Shown in pieces: positions 11,089-21,561 of a DNA stretch of 64,000 nt. A model generated the notes under the pieces. That model had not been told where the DNA came from. It searched no databases and was given only the letters and a program-made list of their open reading frames with translations. This stretch comes from Lucinisca nassula (Eukaryota > Mollusca > Bivalvia > Lucinida > Lucinidae): assembly GCA_963580285.1 (NCBI GenBank), contig OY757012.1:170302652-170366651 (forward strand), written 5' to 3'. A program made the translations under genes and the position numbers. The first letter of the stretch is position 1; each line of letters opens with the position of its first letter.

Positions 11089-12503
11089 CAAGGTTGGTCG
11101 GTAAATACCGGTGGCGGGAATTCCCAGAGGTATTTACCGGTAATTACCGTCCTGGGAAATACTCCAAATTTCAGCAAAAGTGGGAAATACTGGGAAATAG
11201 TAGGAAATATGATTTTTTTTTAGTTATTTAATAGAAAAACACTTAATATTTGTGTAATTTAATTGAAATAATGAACAGTTCGCTATTTTGCAATATGCCT
11301 CCCCATACATATATGTCATATATGTCAGAAGTCTGCTTTTACTCAACCAAACACAAGCATTAACATAAAGTGATATGTTGTTATGCAGGGTGCAGTCGCT
11401 GATAAAATGTCATAATGATCCCAATATTTGGGACAGATGTGCCTGGGCAAACAGTGCAGACCCAGATCAGAATCACTCAGCTTCTTTAACCCATTTCAGA
11501 CTGGAAGCCCCTAAATGGGTACCGTGGCAAACAGTGCAGGCCCAGATCAGACACTGCAGAATGAGGCGTCTGATAAGGGGCTACACTGTTTGCGAAAAGT
11601 TAAGTCATTTTCCAAATCAATTTTGATGAAAACACAACCTGACCACCCTAAATTTTGAAATTGACTCCTGCTATATATAAGGAGGAAGATTCAATTTGGT
11701 ACAAAAAGGGTTAAGAGAGTTTGCAATTGGAACTACATGTTTTGTATGATTTAGTGTAACACCAAACCACACAGTTCAATTTTTTTTTAGATTTACAACA
11801 ACTCTTTGGATGTTTGAATTTTAAGGATGTTTACACTAGAAAAGGTTTGTTTGTAAGTTTGTCAAGTAATCATACCCCCTAATGCTAAAAGGTGTGATAA
11901 TTTAATTGTTTGTTTGAGACAGGTATTAAAAGAACAGAGTTAATTTAAGCATAAAAGGTTTCTTAAATTATCTACAGATACTCACCTAAGTGTTAAAGTT
12001 ACATGTATTTACATGTACAAGTCAAAGGAAATAGCTGAAAGTTAAAAACTAATATTTTAGAATCATGTATTCATGTTTGAAAAGAAATTATATACATTCT
12101 ATATGAAGCAGCTGATATGAAGGCAAGGGACTATAGATCTTTCAAGTTATTCAATATAAAAAGGGCTGGAAAATTCTTCAAAATTTCACACTTGTCCTGC
12201 ATGACTAAGTGCATGTAAACTTTGGTAAATTTCGTAAGGACTAGACAAAATTTTTACTTGTCCTTCATCTGTTTTGTCTTTCCAAGCAGACAAGTGGAAT
12301 CTTCAAGCCCTGCATGAACTTCAAACAATTTTGCTTCCAAACAGCTAGGTAGTTGGGGTATATTAAGCAGTCTCAATTGGTACCACCTATGCAAATATAT
12401 ATTTCCCAGTATTTCCCGGGAATTCCCTGTATTTCCCGAGAATTCCCTGTATTTCCCGCCGTCCAGGGAAATATGAGTATTTCCCGCTTTTTTGCCAACC
12501 TTG
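11089..12503. mobile_element. hAT-like non-autonomous element, 1415 bp
   Basis: An 8-bp target duplication CCCGTAAT lies at 11081-11088 and 12504-12511. The element starts CAAGGTTGGTCGG and ends GCCAACCTTG, a short terminal inverted repeat. Sub-terminal regions hold repeated TTTCCCGGGAATTCCC-type motifs in both orientations. An 8-bp duplication and short TIRs fit the hAT superfamily. No transposase frame is seen. The TTAA MITE at 11486-11714 is nested inside. A partial inverted copy lies at 13157-13577. Confidence 0.85.
11486..11714. mobile_element. TTAA-flanked MITE nested in the hAT element
   Basis: TTAACCCATTTCAGAC at the left and AAAAAGGGTTAA at the right, with the TTAA sites at both edges and a central GCAAACAGTGCAGGCCC ... 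GCGTCTGATAAGG ... CACTGTTTGC palindrome. Its length is within a base of the copy at 8370-8597. Because it lies inside the hAT element, it inserted later. Confidence 0.75.
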
Positions 12504-12606
12504 CCCGTAATGTTACATATACGGCATCCTTAACGACATCGCATTTACTAATGGTGGAATATTGACATTTTTATAAAATAAATGTGAATAAAATGCATTT
12601 TAAATG

Positions 12607-12770
12607 TCATATGATAAATAGAATCTTTCATTCGTGCTCATGTATTATTGAATTTAGTAAACTTGTTGAGGAGAAGGGATAAAATGCTCGGCAAAACCTT
12701 GCATTTTATCCCTTTACCTCAACTCATTTAATGAATTCAAATACACATGAGCACTCATGTAAGATCATCT
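12607..12770. repeat. hairpin MITE
   Basis: GTGCTCATGTATTATTGAAT pairs with ATTCAAATACACATGAGCAC, and GGGATAAAATGC pairs with GCATTTTATCCC, with the loop TCGGCAAAACCTT. It lies about 20 bp from the 3' splice edge of exon 12793-12891, inside the intron. Confidence 0.8.
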
Positions 12771-12792
12771 ATAACCACTGTTAGAAACCAAC

Positions 12793-12891
12793 CTCATCTT
12801 TCCTGACAGGCTCAGCATCTAAATCTTCAACAGGATTTTCTAGCTCAGAGTCAGTGTCATCATCAACTCCATGAAGCAGCTGCAAATCATC
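12793..12891 (-). CDS. host gene exon, 99 bp, acidic (exon 1 of those seen)
   Basis: On the minus strand the acceptor TGTTTGTTTTGCAG precedes 33 codons and a GATGAG|GTTGGT donor, which is a weak but valid GT. The peptide is strongly acidic, beginning DDLQLLHGVDDDTDSELEN and ending VRKDE. It starts and ends on codon boundaries, so it joins in phase with the exon at 10110-10162. An acidic segment followed by a lysine-rich segment would fit a nucleolar protein, but no family is recognised. Exons upstream, beyond about 13100 on the plus-strand coordinate, are expected. Confidence 0.6.
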
Positions 12892-12921
12892 CTGCAAAAC
12901 AAACACAATAAAGATGAAAAC

Positions 12922-13138
12922 AAGAGGACCAATGAAACTGAACCGCTCACCTGAGTGTAGATTGTTTATGGAGCTATTTGGGTACTGAGAAGAACATTTT
13001 TGAAGTGTTTTTACTATGGCAGCCATCTTGTTTATGTAACCTAAACCAATTGAACTACCTTTCATTTCTCCATCCCATAAAGGCTTCAAAAAGGCCTATC
13101 GAACATGAATATTATGGTGACTTAGTATATAAATTTTA
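12922..13138 (+). repeat. 5' fragment of the composite repeat family
   Basis: AACAAGAGGACCAATGAAAC followed by CCGCTCACCTGAGTG is the same 5' start as the three large composite elements, here without an array or 3' module. It lies in the intron upstream of exon 12793-12891. Confidence 0.55.
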
Positions 13139-13156
13139 AACAAGAAGGCCCAGAGG

Positions 13157-13577
13157 CAAGGTTGCCAAAAAATGGGAAATACTCATATTTCCCTGGACGG
13201 CGGGAAAAACAGGGAATTCCCGGGAAATACAGGAAATTCCCGGGAAATAGATATTTACATAGGTAGTACCAATTGTGACCGCTTACTATACCCCAACTAA
13301 CTAGCTATTTGAAAGCCAAATTATTTCAAGATCATGCAGGGCTTAAAAATTCCACTTAGTCTGCTTGCAATGACAAATAAAAATTGAAGGACAAGTAAAA
13401 AGTTTGTATTGTCCTTACGACATTTACCAAAGTTTACATGCAATTAGTCATGTAAGTGAGATTTTGAAGAATTCGGTCGGCCCTTTTTTATTGAATAACT
13501 TGAAAGATATATAATCAAGTTACCTCCATATAGAATGTATATAATTTCTTTTCAAATTTGATTCTAAAATATTAGAG
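13157..13577 (-). mobile_element. partial hAT-like copy, inverted relative to 11089-12503
   Basis: It begins CAAGGTTGCCAAAAAATGGG, the reverse complement of the right end of the complete element. It matches about 12050-12503 backwards, including the CCTGGACGGCGGG and GGTAGTACCAATTGTG boxes, and then stops without the other terminal repeat. It splits the 5' end of composite repeat 2. Only AGAGG is shared by the two flanks, so it is probably a truncated or rearranged insertion. Confidence 0.75.
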
Positions 13578-14399
13578 GTCCCTGAATCGCTCACCTGAGT
13601 ATCAGTGTCTATAGTACATTCTTGGCCCAAGGGCTATAATGTGAACAAACTTGGTAGCGGTCCACTAGATGAAGCTTCATACCAAATATCAAAGACCTGC
13701 GCCTTCTGGTTTCAGAAAAGAAGATTTTAAAGGTTTTCCCTATTAAGCCTATGTAAAACCAGCGGGCCCTGGCACGGGGACATTTTTGGCACCAGGGCAA
13801 TAATTTGAACAATCTCAGAGGTCCACCACATAAAGCTTCACCCCAAATATCAAAGACCAGGGCCTTCTGGTTTCAGACAAGAATATTTTTAAAGGTTTTT
13901 CCTATATAAGCCTATGTAAAACTAGTGGGTCCTGGTGCAGGGACATTTTCAGCCCCAAGGCTATAATTTCAACAATCTTGGTAGAGGTCCATTAGATGAA
14001 GCTTCATACCAAATATCAAAGACCTGGGCCTTCTGGTTTAAGACAAGAAGATTTTTAAAGGTTTTTTCCGATATACGAGGACTGTTCAAATATGAATGCA
14101 AGTAGAACGTTTTCTCATGCACTAATGCGAAAATTACCTGGAAATAAATATCACAGCGTAGAAAAACATTTTACCTATTCATTGATACCAAACCTGTTAA
14201 AATCTGTCCATTTTAGCCATGTATATTGTTCGATAAACACTGTCTACTCTTGTATACTAATACAAAACAAGGTTGGAAGAAGGTCAGAGTATGCCGTTGA
14301 AATACGGTCCTATATTAAAACAAGCTAGCTTGGTCCTGTATCGCTCACCTGAGCTAACAGATTCAAAGTTTAAGGAAGTGCCAACCTTTACTGAAGGCT

Positions 14400-16370
14400 T
14401 TGTGGGAGGACATGGTGATGACAGGGTAAGCATTTTCTGAAAATCAAGTAGAATTTAACTCTATGATAAACAGGCTGACCTCACTGGTTTTCAAACTCAC
14501 TCAAGCTTTTATTCCTGACTTGCTAAGAAGATCCAATCTAAACTGAAGTGGCTATGGTGATGACAAGTTCAAAAACAACAGTTTTCAAACTCCTCCAAGC
14601 TTTCTGCCTGACTTCCTTGTTTGTAAGTTTCATGAAGATCCGTTCAAAACTAAAGGGGCAGCAGTGATAACAATGTTGAAAATAGGCATTTTCAGCAATC
14701 GAAGGCACGTCACTCTATGATAAATGTTCCAACTTGGCCGGTATTCAAACTCATCCAAGATTTTATTCCCAGCCACCTCACATATAAGTTTCAGAAAGAT
14801 CCGATCAAAACTGAAGGGGCTACGGTGATGACAAGGTCAAAATTTGGCATTTTTAGCAATCAAAGGGATGTTACTCTAAAATAAATGAGCCGACTTGGCC
14901 AGTTTTCGAACTCATCCGAGGTTTCATCACCAGCCACCTTACATATAAGTTTCAGAAAAATCTGATCAAAACTGAAGGGGCTACGGTAATGAGAAGGTCA
15001 AAAATCAACATTTTCCGCCATCAAAGGGACTGAACTCTACGATAAATGGGCTGACTTGGCCTGTTTTCGAACTCATCCAAGATTTTATCCCCAGCCACCT
15101 TACATATAAGTTTCAGAAAGATCCGATCAAAACTGAAGGGACTATGGTGATGACAAGGTCAAAAATCGTCATTTTCAGCAATCAAAGGGACGTAAATCAA
15201 TGATAAATGGGCCAACTTGGCCGGTATTCAAACTCATCCTAGGTTTTATCTCCAGTCACCTTACATATAGGTTTCAGAAAGATTCGATCAAAACTGAAGG
15301 GGCTACGGTGATGACAAGGTAAAAAATCGACATTTTCAGCCATCAAAGGGACATTACTATATAGTTAATGGGGCAACTTGGCCGGTTTTCGAACTCATCC
15401 GAGGTTTTATCCCCAGCCACCTTACATATAAGTTTCAGAAAGATCCGATCAAAACTGAAGGGGCTACAGTGTTGACAAGGTCAAAAATCAACATTTTCAG
15501 CAATCAAAGGGACCTAACTCTATGATAAATAGGCCACCTTTGCCGGTATGCGAACTCATCCGAGGCTTTATCCCCAGCCACCTTGCATATAAGTTTCAGA
15601 AAGATCTGATCAAAACTGAAAGAGCTACGGTGATTACAAGGTCAAAAATCGGCATTTTCAGCAATCAAAGGGACGTAACTCTATGATAAATCGACGGACT
15701 TGGCCGGTTTTCGAACTCATCCGAGGTTTTATCCCCAGCCACACATAAATAATAAATAGACCAACTTGGCTGGTTTTCGAACTCATCTGATATTTTATCC
15801 CCAACCACTTTACATATAAGTTTCAGAAAGATTCGATCAAAACTGAAAGGGCTACGGTGATGACAAGGTCAAAAATCAGCATTTTCAGCAATCAAAGGGA
15901 CGTTACTCTATGATAAAAGGGCCGACTTGGTCGGTTTTCGAACTCATCCGAGATTTTATCCACAGCCACCTTACATATAAGTTTCAGAAAGATCAGATCA
16001 AAACTGAAGGGGCTACGGTGATGACAAGGTCAAAAATCGGCATTTTCAGCAATCAAAGGGACGTAACTCTATGATAAATCGACGGACTTGGCCGGTTTTC
16101 GAACTCATCCGAGGTTTTATCCCCAGCCACATTACTTATAAGTTTCAGAAAGATCCGATCAAAACTGAAGGGGCTACGGTGATGACAAGGTCGAAAATGG
16201 GCATTTTCAGCCATCAAAGGGACGTAACTCTATGATAAATGGGCCGACTTGGCCGGTTTTCGAACTCATCCGAGTTTTTATCCCCAGTCACCTTACATAT
16301 AAGTTTCAGAAAGATCCGATCAAAACTGAAGGCGCCACGGTGATGACAAGCATTTTCCCATAGTAAGTCT
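14400..16370 (+). repeat. 161-bp tandem array
   Basis: About twelve units. Each contains GATCAAAACTGAAGGGGCTA, GGTGATGACAAGGTCAAAAA, TTTTCAGCAATCAAAGGGAC and CTTGGCCGGTTTTCGAACTC. GATCAAA boxes at 14803, 14964, 15125, 15286 and 15447 give a regular 161-bp spacing. One unit near 15740 is internally shortened. The sequence is unrelated to the 165-bp unit apart from the flanking modules. Confidence 0.9.
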
Positions 16371-16609
16371 ATGGGACCTTGTGGTTGCCATAAGAACCAA
16401 AGTTTTAGAGTGATTTCAAACAAAAGTTTATGTCATCAATGCCCCACCAGAGGCATGCTACAGGTGAGAAATGATTGAGATCAGCCTGCCGGATACAGAG
16501 ATATAGCTGCTCAAAAGTGTGGATGGACGACGGACGGACGACGGAGGACCCACTATACTATAAGCTCCCCTGGAGCCTTCGGCCCAGGTGAGCTAAAAAG
16601 CCTAGCCTA

Positions 16610-17345
16610 GCATTTGTGTAAAATTACATTATATTCATCAATAAATGTAGGTACTTAAGAGTGATGACAAAGTTTTTCTAAAAATTGCCACAGTGATATT
16701 GACTTTGAGCCCCAGGCCCTGAAAGTTGAACTGACTCAAGATATTATCATACCCAACATTTGTGTGAAGTTATCTTAAAATCCATCAATAAATGTGGACA
16801 CTAGAGCAATGATCAAGTTTTTCTAAAAAATAGCCACAGTGACCTTGACCTTCAGTCCCTGACCCGGAAACTCAGTCACTCAAGATATCATCATACCAAA
16901 CATTTGTGTCAAGTTATATTAAAATCTATCATTAAATGAAGGTGCAAGAGCGATGACAATGTTTTTCTAAAAATAGCCACAGTGACTTGACCTTCAGCAC
17001 CAGACCCTGAAAGTCGTACTCGCTCGAGATACCAACATTTGTGTAAAGTTATATTTAAATCCATCTATAAATGTAGGCACTAGAGCAATCACAAAGTTTT
17101 TCGAAAAATAACCACACTGACAGTGACCTTGAGCTTCAGCCCCAGACCGTGAAAGTCGAACTCACTCAAGATATCATCATACCCAACATTTGTGTAAAGT
17201 TATATTAAAATCCAGCCATAAATGTAGGCACTAGAGCGATCACAAAGTTTTTCAAAAATAGCCACAGTGACCTTGACCTTCAGCCCAGGAACCTGAAAGG
17301 CAAAGTCACTGGAGATATCACCATAACCAACATTTGTGTGAAGTT
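16610..17345 (+). repeat. approximately 145-bp tandem array
   Basis: About five diverged units, each with CCAACATTTGTGTAAAGTTA, AATCCATCAATAAATGTAGG and AGCCACAGTGACCTTGACCT. Spacing between ACATTTGTGT boxes is 135-151 bp. The array abuts composite repeat 2 and ends at the exon-like segment starting near 17353. It has no reading frame of note. Confidence 0.85.
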
Positions 17346-17352
17346 TACATAC

Positions 17353-17630
17353 CGATCATGCTGATTTTTGATGTCATTTTTAATTTCTCGTCTCAAGTTT
17401 TCAAATTTTGCAATCAAAGTTCTCCTGGACAGATTGAGTGTCTGAATGACCATTAAAGTATTTCTCTCTTGCAAATTTTAGGACAACCTTCCTCATAGTT
17501 TCACAGTTCCCCTTTTGAGGTTTCTTTATAGGTGGTATGAAGATTTTCAAAAATCCAGAGACAATATCATGATCACTTAGTTTGTCCGGGGATTGAATAT
17601 CCCAAACTGTCCTGGCAAAGTTGTAAGAAT
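17353..17630 (-). pseudogene. exon-like segment with a frame break
   Basis: The minus strand shows a possible acceptor (CATACAG), then about 278 bp that looks coding, then a clean donor GATCG|GTATGT. The first part reads in one frame (FARTVWDIQSPDKLSDHDIV and on to ETMRKVVLKFAREKYF). The last part reads in another frame (LNLSRRTLIAKFENLRREIK). The switch lies within about 17430-17480. The whole may be an exon carrying a 1- or 2-base indel, a sequencing error, or a decayed gene. The upstream edge runs into a half copy of the hairpin MITE family (17640-17700). I do not recognise the protein. Confidence 0.4.
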
Positions 17631-17774
17631 CTGTATGAACCACCTCAACCAGACGGTTTTATCTAGTACCCACAATGTATTTTAGAGCAGAAATACTTTT
17701 TAAATAACTTGTTCATTGTTTGGATAATTACACTGTAAGAGCTTGTCTTGGGCACTGAGTAATGTATTTTAAAA

Positions 17775-17997
17775 CTAACCAGTGTGTCGCTTCCCTTTTT
17801 TCAGGGAACATTTGATCATGCCGTCAACTACGTCCCCGAGTATAGCTTCAATGACCCTCTTCGGGTCACAGGGCATAAAGCTAAATAGGGATGCCTGTTT
17901 CATGACATAAATGGCAACTGACAATGATCCGACACTCGTTTTCTGTATGTCAAATAAGCCCGAAATAAGCATGTTGTGAAAACGACTTCGCAAAGGT
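17775..17997 (-). CDS. candidate exon of unknown protein
   Basis: The minus strand has a 70-codon open stretch without low complexity, containing LRSRFHNMLISGLFDIQKTS and FMPCDPKRVIEAILGDVVDG. It stops shortly after a possible GTTAGT donor. Its codon content and mixed hydrophobic/charged pattern look protein-like. It lies just upstream, in transcription order, of the segment at 17353-17630, and both could belong to one gene. The acceptor side is not convincing and no homologue is recognised. Confidence 0.35.
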
Positions 17998-18029
17998 TTC
18001 TACTTTGAGTACTTTCCGTTTCAATCTGG

Positions 18030-18110
18030 GGCCAAAAAAAAAATACCTGTGTTTCCTATTACATGGCAAGAAAAAATAGGGTCGGTAGGTAGGCATTTCT
18101 TTCTTTCTTT
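18030..18110 (+). repeat. dispersed repeat, inverted partner at 22540-22632
   Basis: GGCCAAAAAAAAAATACCTG and GTGTTTCC, followed by AATAGGGTCGGTAGGTAGG, recur as the reverse complement near 22540-22632 (GGAAACACAGGTATTTTTTA). The two copies are 4.5 kb apart in opposite orientation and may be ends of one element or two separate insertions. Confidence 0.55.
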
Positions 18111-18386
18111 TTTTTCATACACTAAGATTTTTTTTTCATACACTAAGATTAGACTGATATAGAAAGAGCATTTTGTTCAGGTTTATATTGTTCACAGTTT
18201 ATCTTTCCTCTAAGCTCAGCAGTCAAGAAATAGTTCAGTCCGAATCATAGATTTTTGCCTTCTTACATTCCCTTCTTCTGCCTGGTCAAAAGTGCTCAAG
18301 GTCGTCCTCTTTTTTGGTTCTAGTTGAAATTGCATCCAAATGTTGCGCATAGAAAGGGTATGGGTATAAAAGTTGTTTGTTGTTTG

Positions 18387-20289
18387 TAGGGGTGTAATGA
18401 TGCATCGATAGTTCAATGCATCGCGATAGGGACTGCCTTGATAGCAGTGCATCGATAGTACTTTGGACTATCGATAACTATCACCGATAGTTCATTCAAC
18501 TATCGATAGTTTCGATAGTTTTTTTTTTCTTGAATAGACTTTGAAAATATACCCACACTGTTGTGTAATGACGCAAGTATTTTTGCTTAGTATATCCATG
18601 CAGCTGTAATCAGGACAGACTGATAAGCCTTCACATATGTGCATGATGATCTGAGTCTTCGCACATGTGTATTGTAGTGAATTTCTTGCGGCGATGGATT
18701 TCCTGCCGTCCTTTTTGCGCAGTTAGAAATTTTCCCGCGTTTTTCAATAACAAAACGTCAATGATAGTTTGCTCGCACAGTTGTTGCACTTTTTGAAAAC
18801 ATGACAGTGAAACCTGTGCAACATTTGAAGGCTCAGATCAGCCTGCACAGTTTGCTGTTTGTATTAGCCTTCCGTAGTAACTATTATTGTCATTGTCCTG
18901 TTCAGTTCTGAAGACATTTGCAAGATGCACAAGCTGATCTTTTGTATGAAGAAATGTTTGTTTTTGCTGTGTATTGGCTCATTCACATATGCAAATGTAT
19001 AATAAACGACTGTATAATGCAGTTTAACTTGTTGTATATGTGACTCTTTTTGCGTCTGACAAATATGATAGCTAATGAGTATTAGGACCAGACTGTTAAA
19101 CCGCCCTTTCGTGGTCTCATTAGAAATGCACAGAATCCGCATGTGCGTACATGATAGACTAAGATTAGTCGATAAGTATGAACAAATGCATCAATGATGA
19201 TGTCATCAGTGTGCTGGCCGGTCCATTGGGATTTCATAATTTCTAGAACTCCGTGGGGAACATTAAGCTGACAAAGATTTATTTTCCTGCCTTATTCTGC
19301 AGGAAAAAAAACAACAACCAAAACGTGTCGGCACGAGGCCTTAGGTCTCCATCTATCAAGTACTTTGTTAAGGTGAATGGTGGACAATTTGGCGTTTTTC
19401 TTTTTCGTGTGTCTTTCTTATTTTCTTTTTTTTTTTTTTGGTTGTCTTTCTATTATAATATCTTGAGGGATATTCCAGAAAAAAAATAACAGGTCAAAAC
19501 GGCCCGATTTCATTATATAAAAACTTTGTATTATTATTGCTGCTTAGCTGTCTGGTGTGCAATGTCCACAGAGTCAGGGTGCCCAGGTCGAGCCCTGTAC
19601 GTATTTCTAAATGAAAACACCGACTTGATCATTGCTTTACTCCTGTTTTGATAGTCTAGCTTTTGATGCTAAGTTCAAATAAAAATATGTAAATTCAAGT
19701 TTTAATGCAGTTTGTTAGATTCATGTTGCCCTTAAAGAGGTGCTAACATATCGTGCTGTGATTACGTAATACTATGTAATGATCAAGTTACCTTATTAAA
19801 TGAATACACAGATTAATTTACCACAGGCGGCAAACATCAAACAATCGAAGAACGATCTGCATGTGACAGTTTCCACAAGCAGAAACTCTCAAACACTGCA
19901 AAGGTGTATGTGCAAAGGTATTAAAGCTATGAGAGGAATATATACTGGAACCAGAAAGCTATTTTTAGGCGGTAGGTCCTTCTGCGGGTGGTGGGGATAT
20001 ATAAAGTGCCGTCTCCTCATCATGTTTATTTTCTGGAATAGCCCTGAGGCAATGAATACTGATATTAAAACACACAATAAACATACAATTTTAGGCCATT
20101 GCAATTTTCCTAACTCGTTCTGTCACTCTTAGCCATTTGTATGTGAGTGACATAATACCTATGAATCGTTTATAATAATACCCGATAGTATTGTGATAGT
20201 ATGCTGCGATAGTGATAGTATCGTGATTGTAGTTTCCACGATAGCAATACTATCACGATAGTCAAAATTGGCCTCAATAGTCAGACCTA
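18387..20289. mobile_element. hAT-like element inserted in a SINE tail
   Basis: An 8-bp direct repeat GTTGTTTG flanks it at 18379-18386 and 20290-20297. The left end is TAGGGGTGTAATGATGCATC, a sequence style common at hAT ends. Both sub-terminal regions are dense in CGATAG/CTATCG motifs (18395-18520 and 20160-20275). Terminal inverted repeats are weak. The flanking DNA on both sides is the GTTTG-rich tail of a minus-strand SINE, which supports insertion but also makes the duplication less informative. Open frames inside show no transposase motif. Confidence 0.6.
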
Positions 20290-20584
20290 GTTGTTTGATT
20301 TGAGGTTTAACGTCCAAGTCAACACTGTATAGGTCATTTTAAAGACGTTGCTTCCAATTTTGTGGGACTTTACCTGACATTGACATGAAATGACATTTCA
20401 AGGCCTGTCACCCAATGAAACCAATAGGGTTTATAAGCATTGACAGTCCGACTCGCACCGCTTTGCCTGGGCAGGCTTAGATGCTCTTAAGCCGTTTACC
20501 AGTATTCATGAGCAGTTGGTTTCTGCTCTGCGTGGAAGCATCATGCAGCCTATCTATTTCTTCAAGCCCCGATGGGTGGGGGCC
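20290..20584 (-). mobile_element. SINE interrupted in its tail by a hAT-like element
   Basis: On the plus strand it runs GTTTGATTTGAGGTTTAACG, TTGTGGGACTTTACCTGAC, CAATGAAACCAATAGGG, then CAAGCCCCGATGGGTGGGGG. The remainder of its tail is the GTTGTTTGTTGTTTG stretch at 18372-18386 on the other side of the hAT-like element. Confidence 0.75.
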
Positions 20585-21226
20585 AGTACACAAGTTGTAT
20601 CTTATCAAGTCCCATCAATATATCTCAAACTATAGGAGTATTGCAGTTAATGCAATCAAAAGATTATATTGTCAGGGGAGTTAACTGAAATACCATGACA
20701 CCTACAGTTGTGGTTCTTGCACATAACAGACCTTCATAACCTTGAGTACAACTGTGCCAGGTTAAATCAATATATCTCAAGGGGTTTGGGAGTTTTGGCA
20801 ATCACAACATAAATATTGTCATGAGAGATAACCAAAATACCTGTGCACCCAGAGTTGTGGTTCTTGCTCACGACATGTCTTCTTGACCTCATGTACAACT
20901 ATATCAAGTACCATCAATATATTTCAAAGGGTATAGGAGTTATGGCGAGGCATGTCACAAGGACGAGATTGTGACTGCGGACGGACGGATGGACAGACAG
21001 ACGCGAGCCTGACTGCCATATCCTACTTTTTGGTCTGGGTATAAAAATGCTAGTGAAATATCACGCCATATTTTCCCAGGCATACTAACATGTTTATGTA
21101 ATCAAAGATTGATGTACCTATCAAGTTTGTTATTTCTGTCCAACTTTTAAGTGCGTAATATGGTTGTTAGCAGGTGTCCTTTGAAAAGCATGATAAACAT
21201 GAGCTTGCAAAGATCAAAAGTGTCCG
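20585..21226. repeat. approximately 140-bp diverged tandem repeat
   Basis: Three diverged units share a CATCAATATATCTCAA box and a CAGAGTTGTGGTTCTTGC box (about 20605-20950). They end in a GACGGACGGATGGACAGACAG stretch like that of the composite repeats, then TTTTTGGTCTGGGTATAAAAA. This looks like the 3' end of yet another tandem-core element. No gene is visible. Confidence 0.5.
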
Positions 21227-21240
21227 CTTATTATGGCCAG

Positions 21241-21547
21241 TTTTGTTTGTTTGTATTGGAGTTTAACGGCCCAGTCAACACTATTTAGGTCATTTTTGAG
21301 CTGGTCAGTTTACCTATCAACACTTGCCTGGGCAGGCTTATACGTAAGCGGTTAACCAGTACAGTGCACATTCTTTCGCCAGAAACTGACAACTGCCCTT
21401 CTTGAATCAGCGGAAGGGAGAGAATGACCGTAGAAAAGATTTCATGATCAATCTCCACGAAAGAATGTTGCCGGCCCCGGCGGGAGTCGAACCCGCGACC
21501 TCCTGATCACCAGTCAGACGCGCATCCGACTGAGCCACCGAGGCCGG
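21241..21547 (-). mobile_element. tRNA-Thr-like SINE with a 14-bp target duplication
   Basis: CTTATTATGGCCAG occurs at 21227-21240 and 21548-21561. The minus strand starts with a tRNA-like head, GCCTCGGTGGCTCAGTCGG ... GGTTCGACTCCCGCC. It folds with a 7-bp acceptor stem and an anticodon loop CTGGTGA (GGT, threonine-like). The body contains GAAAGAATGTGCACTG and the tail ends in CAAACAAACAAAA. The 3' part (GTTGACTGGGCCGTTAAAC) resembles the tail of the other SINEs here. Confidence 0.9.
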
Positions 21548-21561
21548 CTTATTATGGCCAG

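Larger units (their letters stand above)
13139..16599 (+). mobile_element. composite repeat 2 (161-bp tandem core)
   Basis: The element begins ACAAGAAGGCCCAGAGG and is interrupted at once by a hAT fragment. It resumes with GTCCCTGAATCGCTCACCTG and carries three diverged relatives of the 165-bp unit (13590-14070), then the 161-bp array. It ends with the shared 3' module: AGTCTATGGGACC, a TTGCCATAAGAACC box, GGACGACGGACGGACGACGG and the hairpin AGCTCCCC...CCAGGTGAGC plus TAAAAA. The mixed array shows that one element can carry two core types. No protein is encoded. Confidence 0.65.

Noticed and set aside
14072..14330. Mariner-type MITE or transposase fragment (start ACGAGGACTGTTCAAATATG)
   Set aside because: The left end resembles mariner-family ends, but no matching right end or TA duplication was found and the 78-codon frame lacks transposase motifs.
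21470..21546. tRNA gene on the minus strand
   Set aside because: It folds like tRNA-Thr but is followed by a SINE body and tail and bounded by a 14-bp target duplication, so it is a SINE head.
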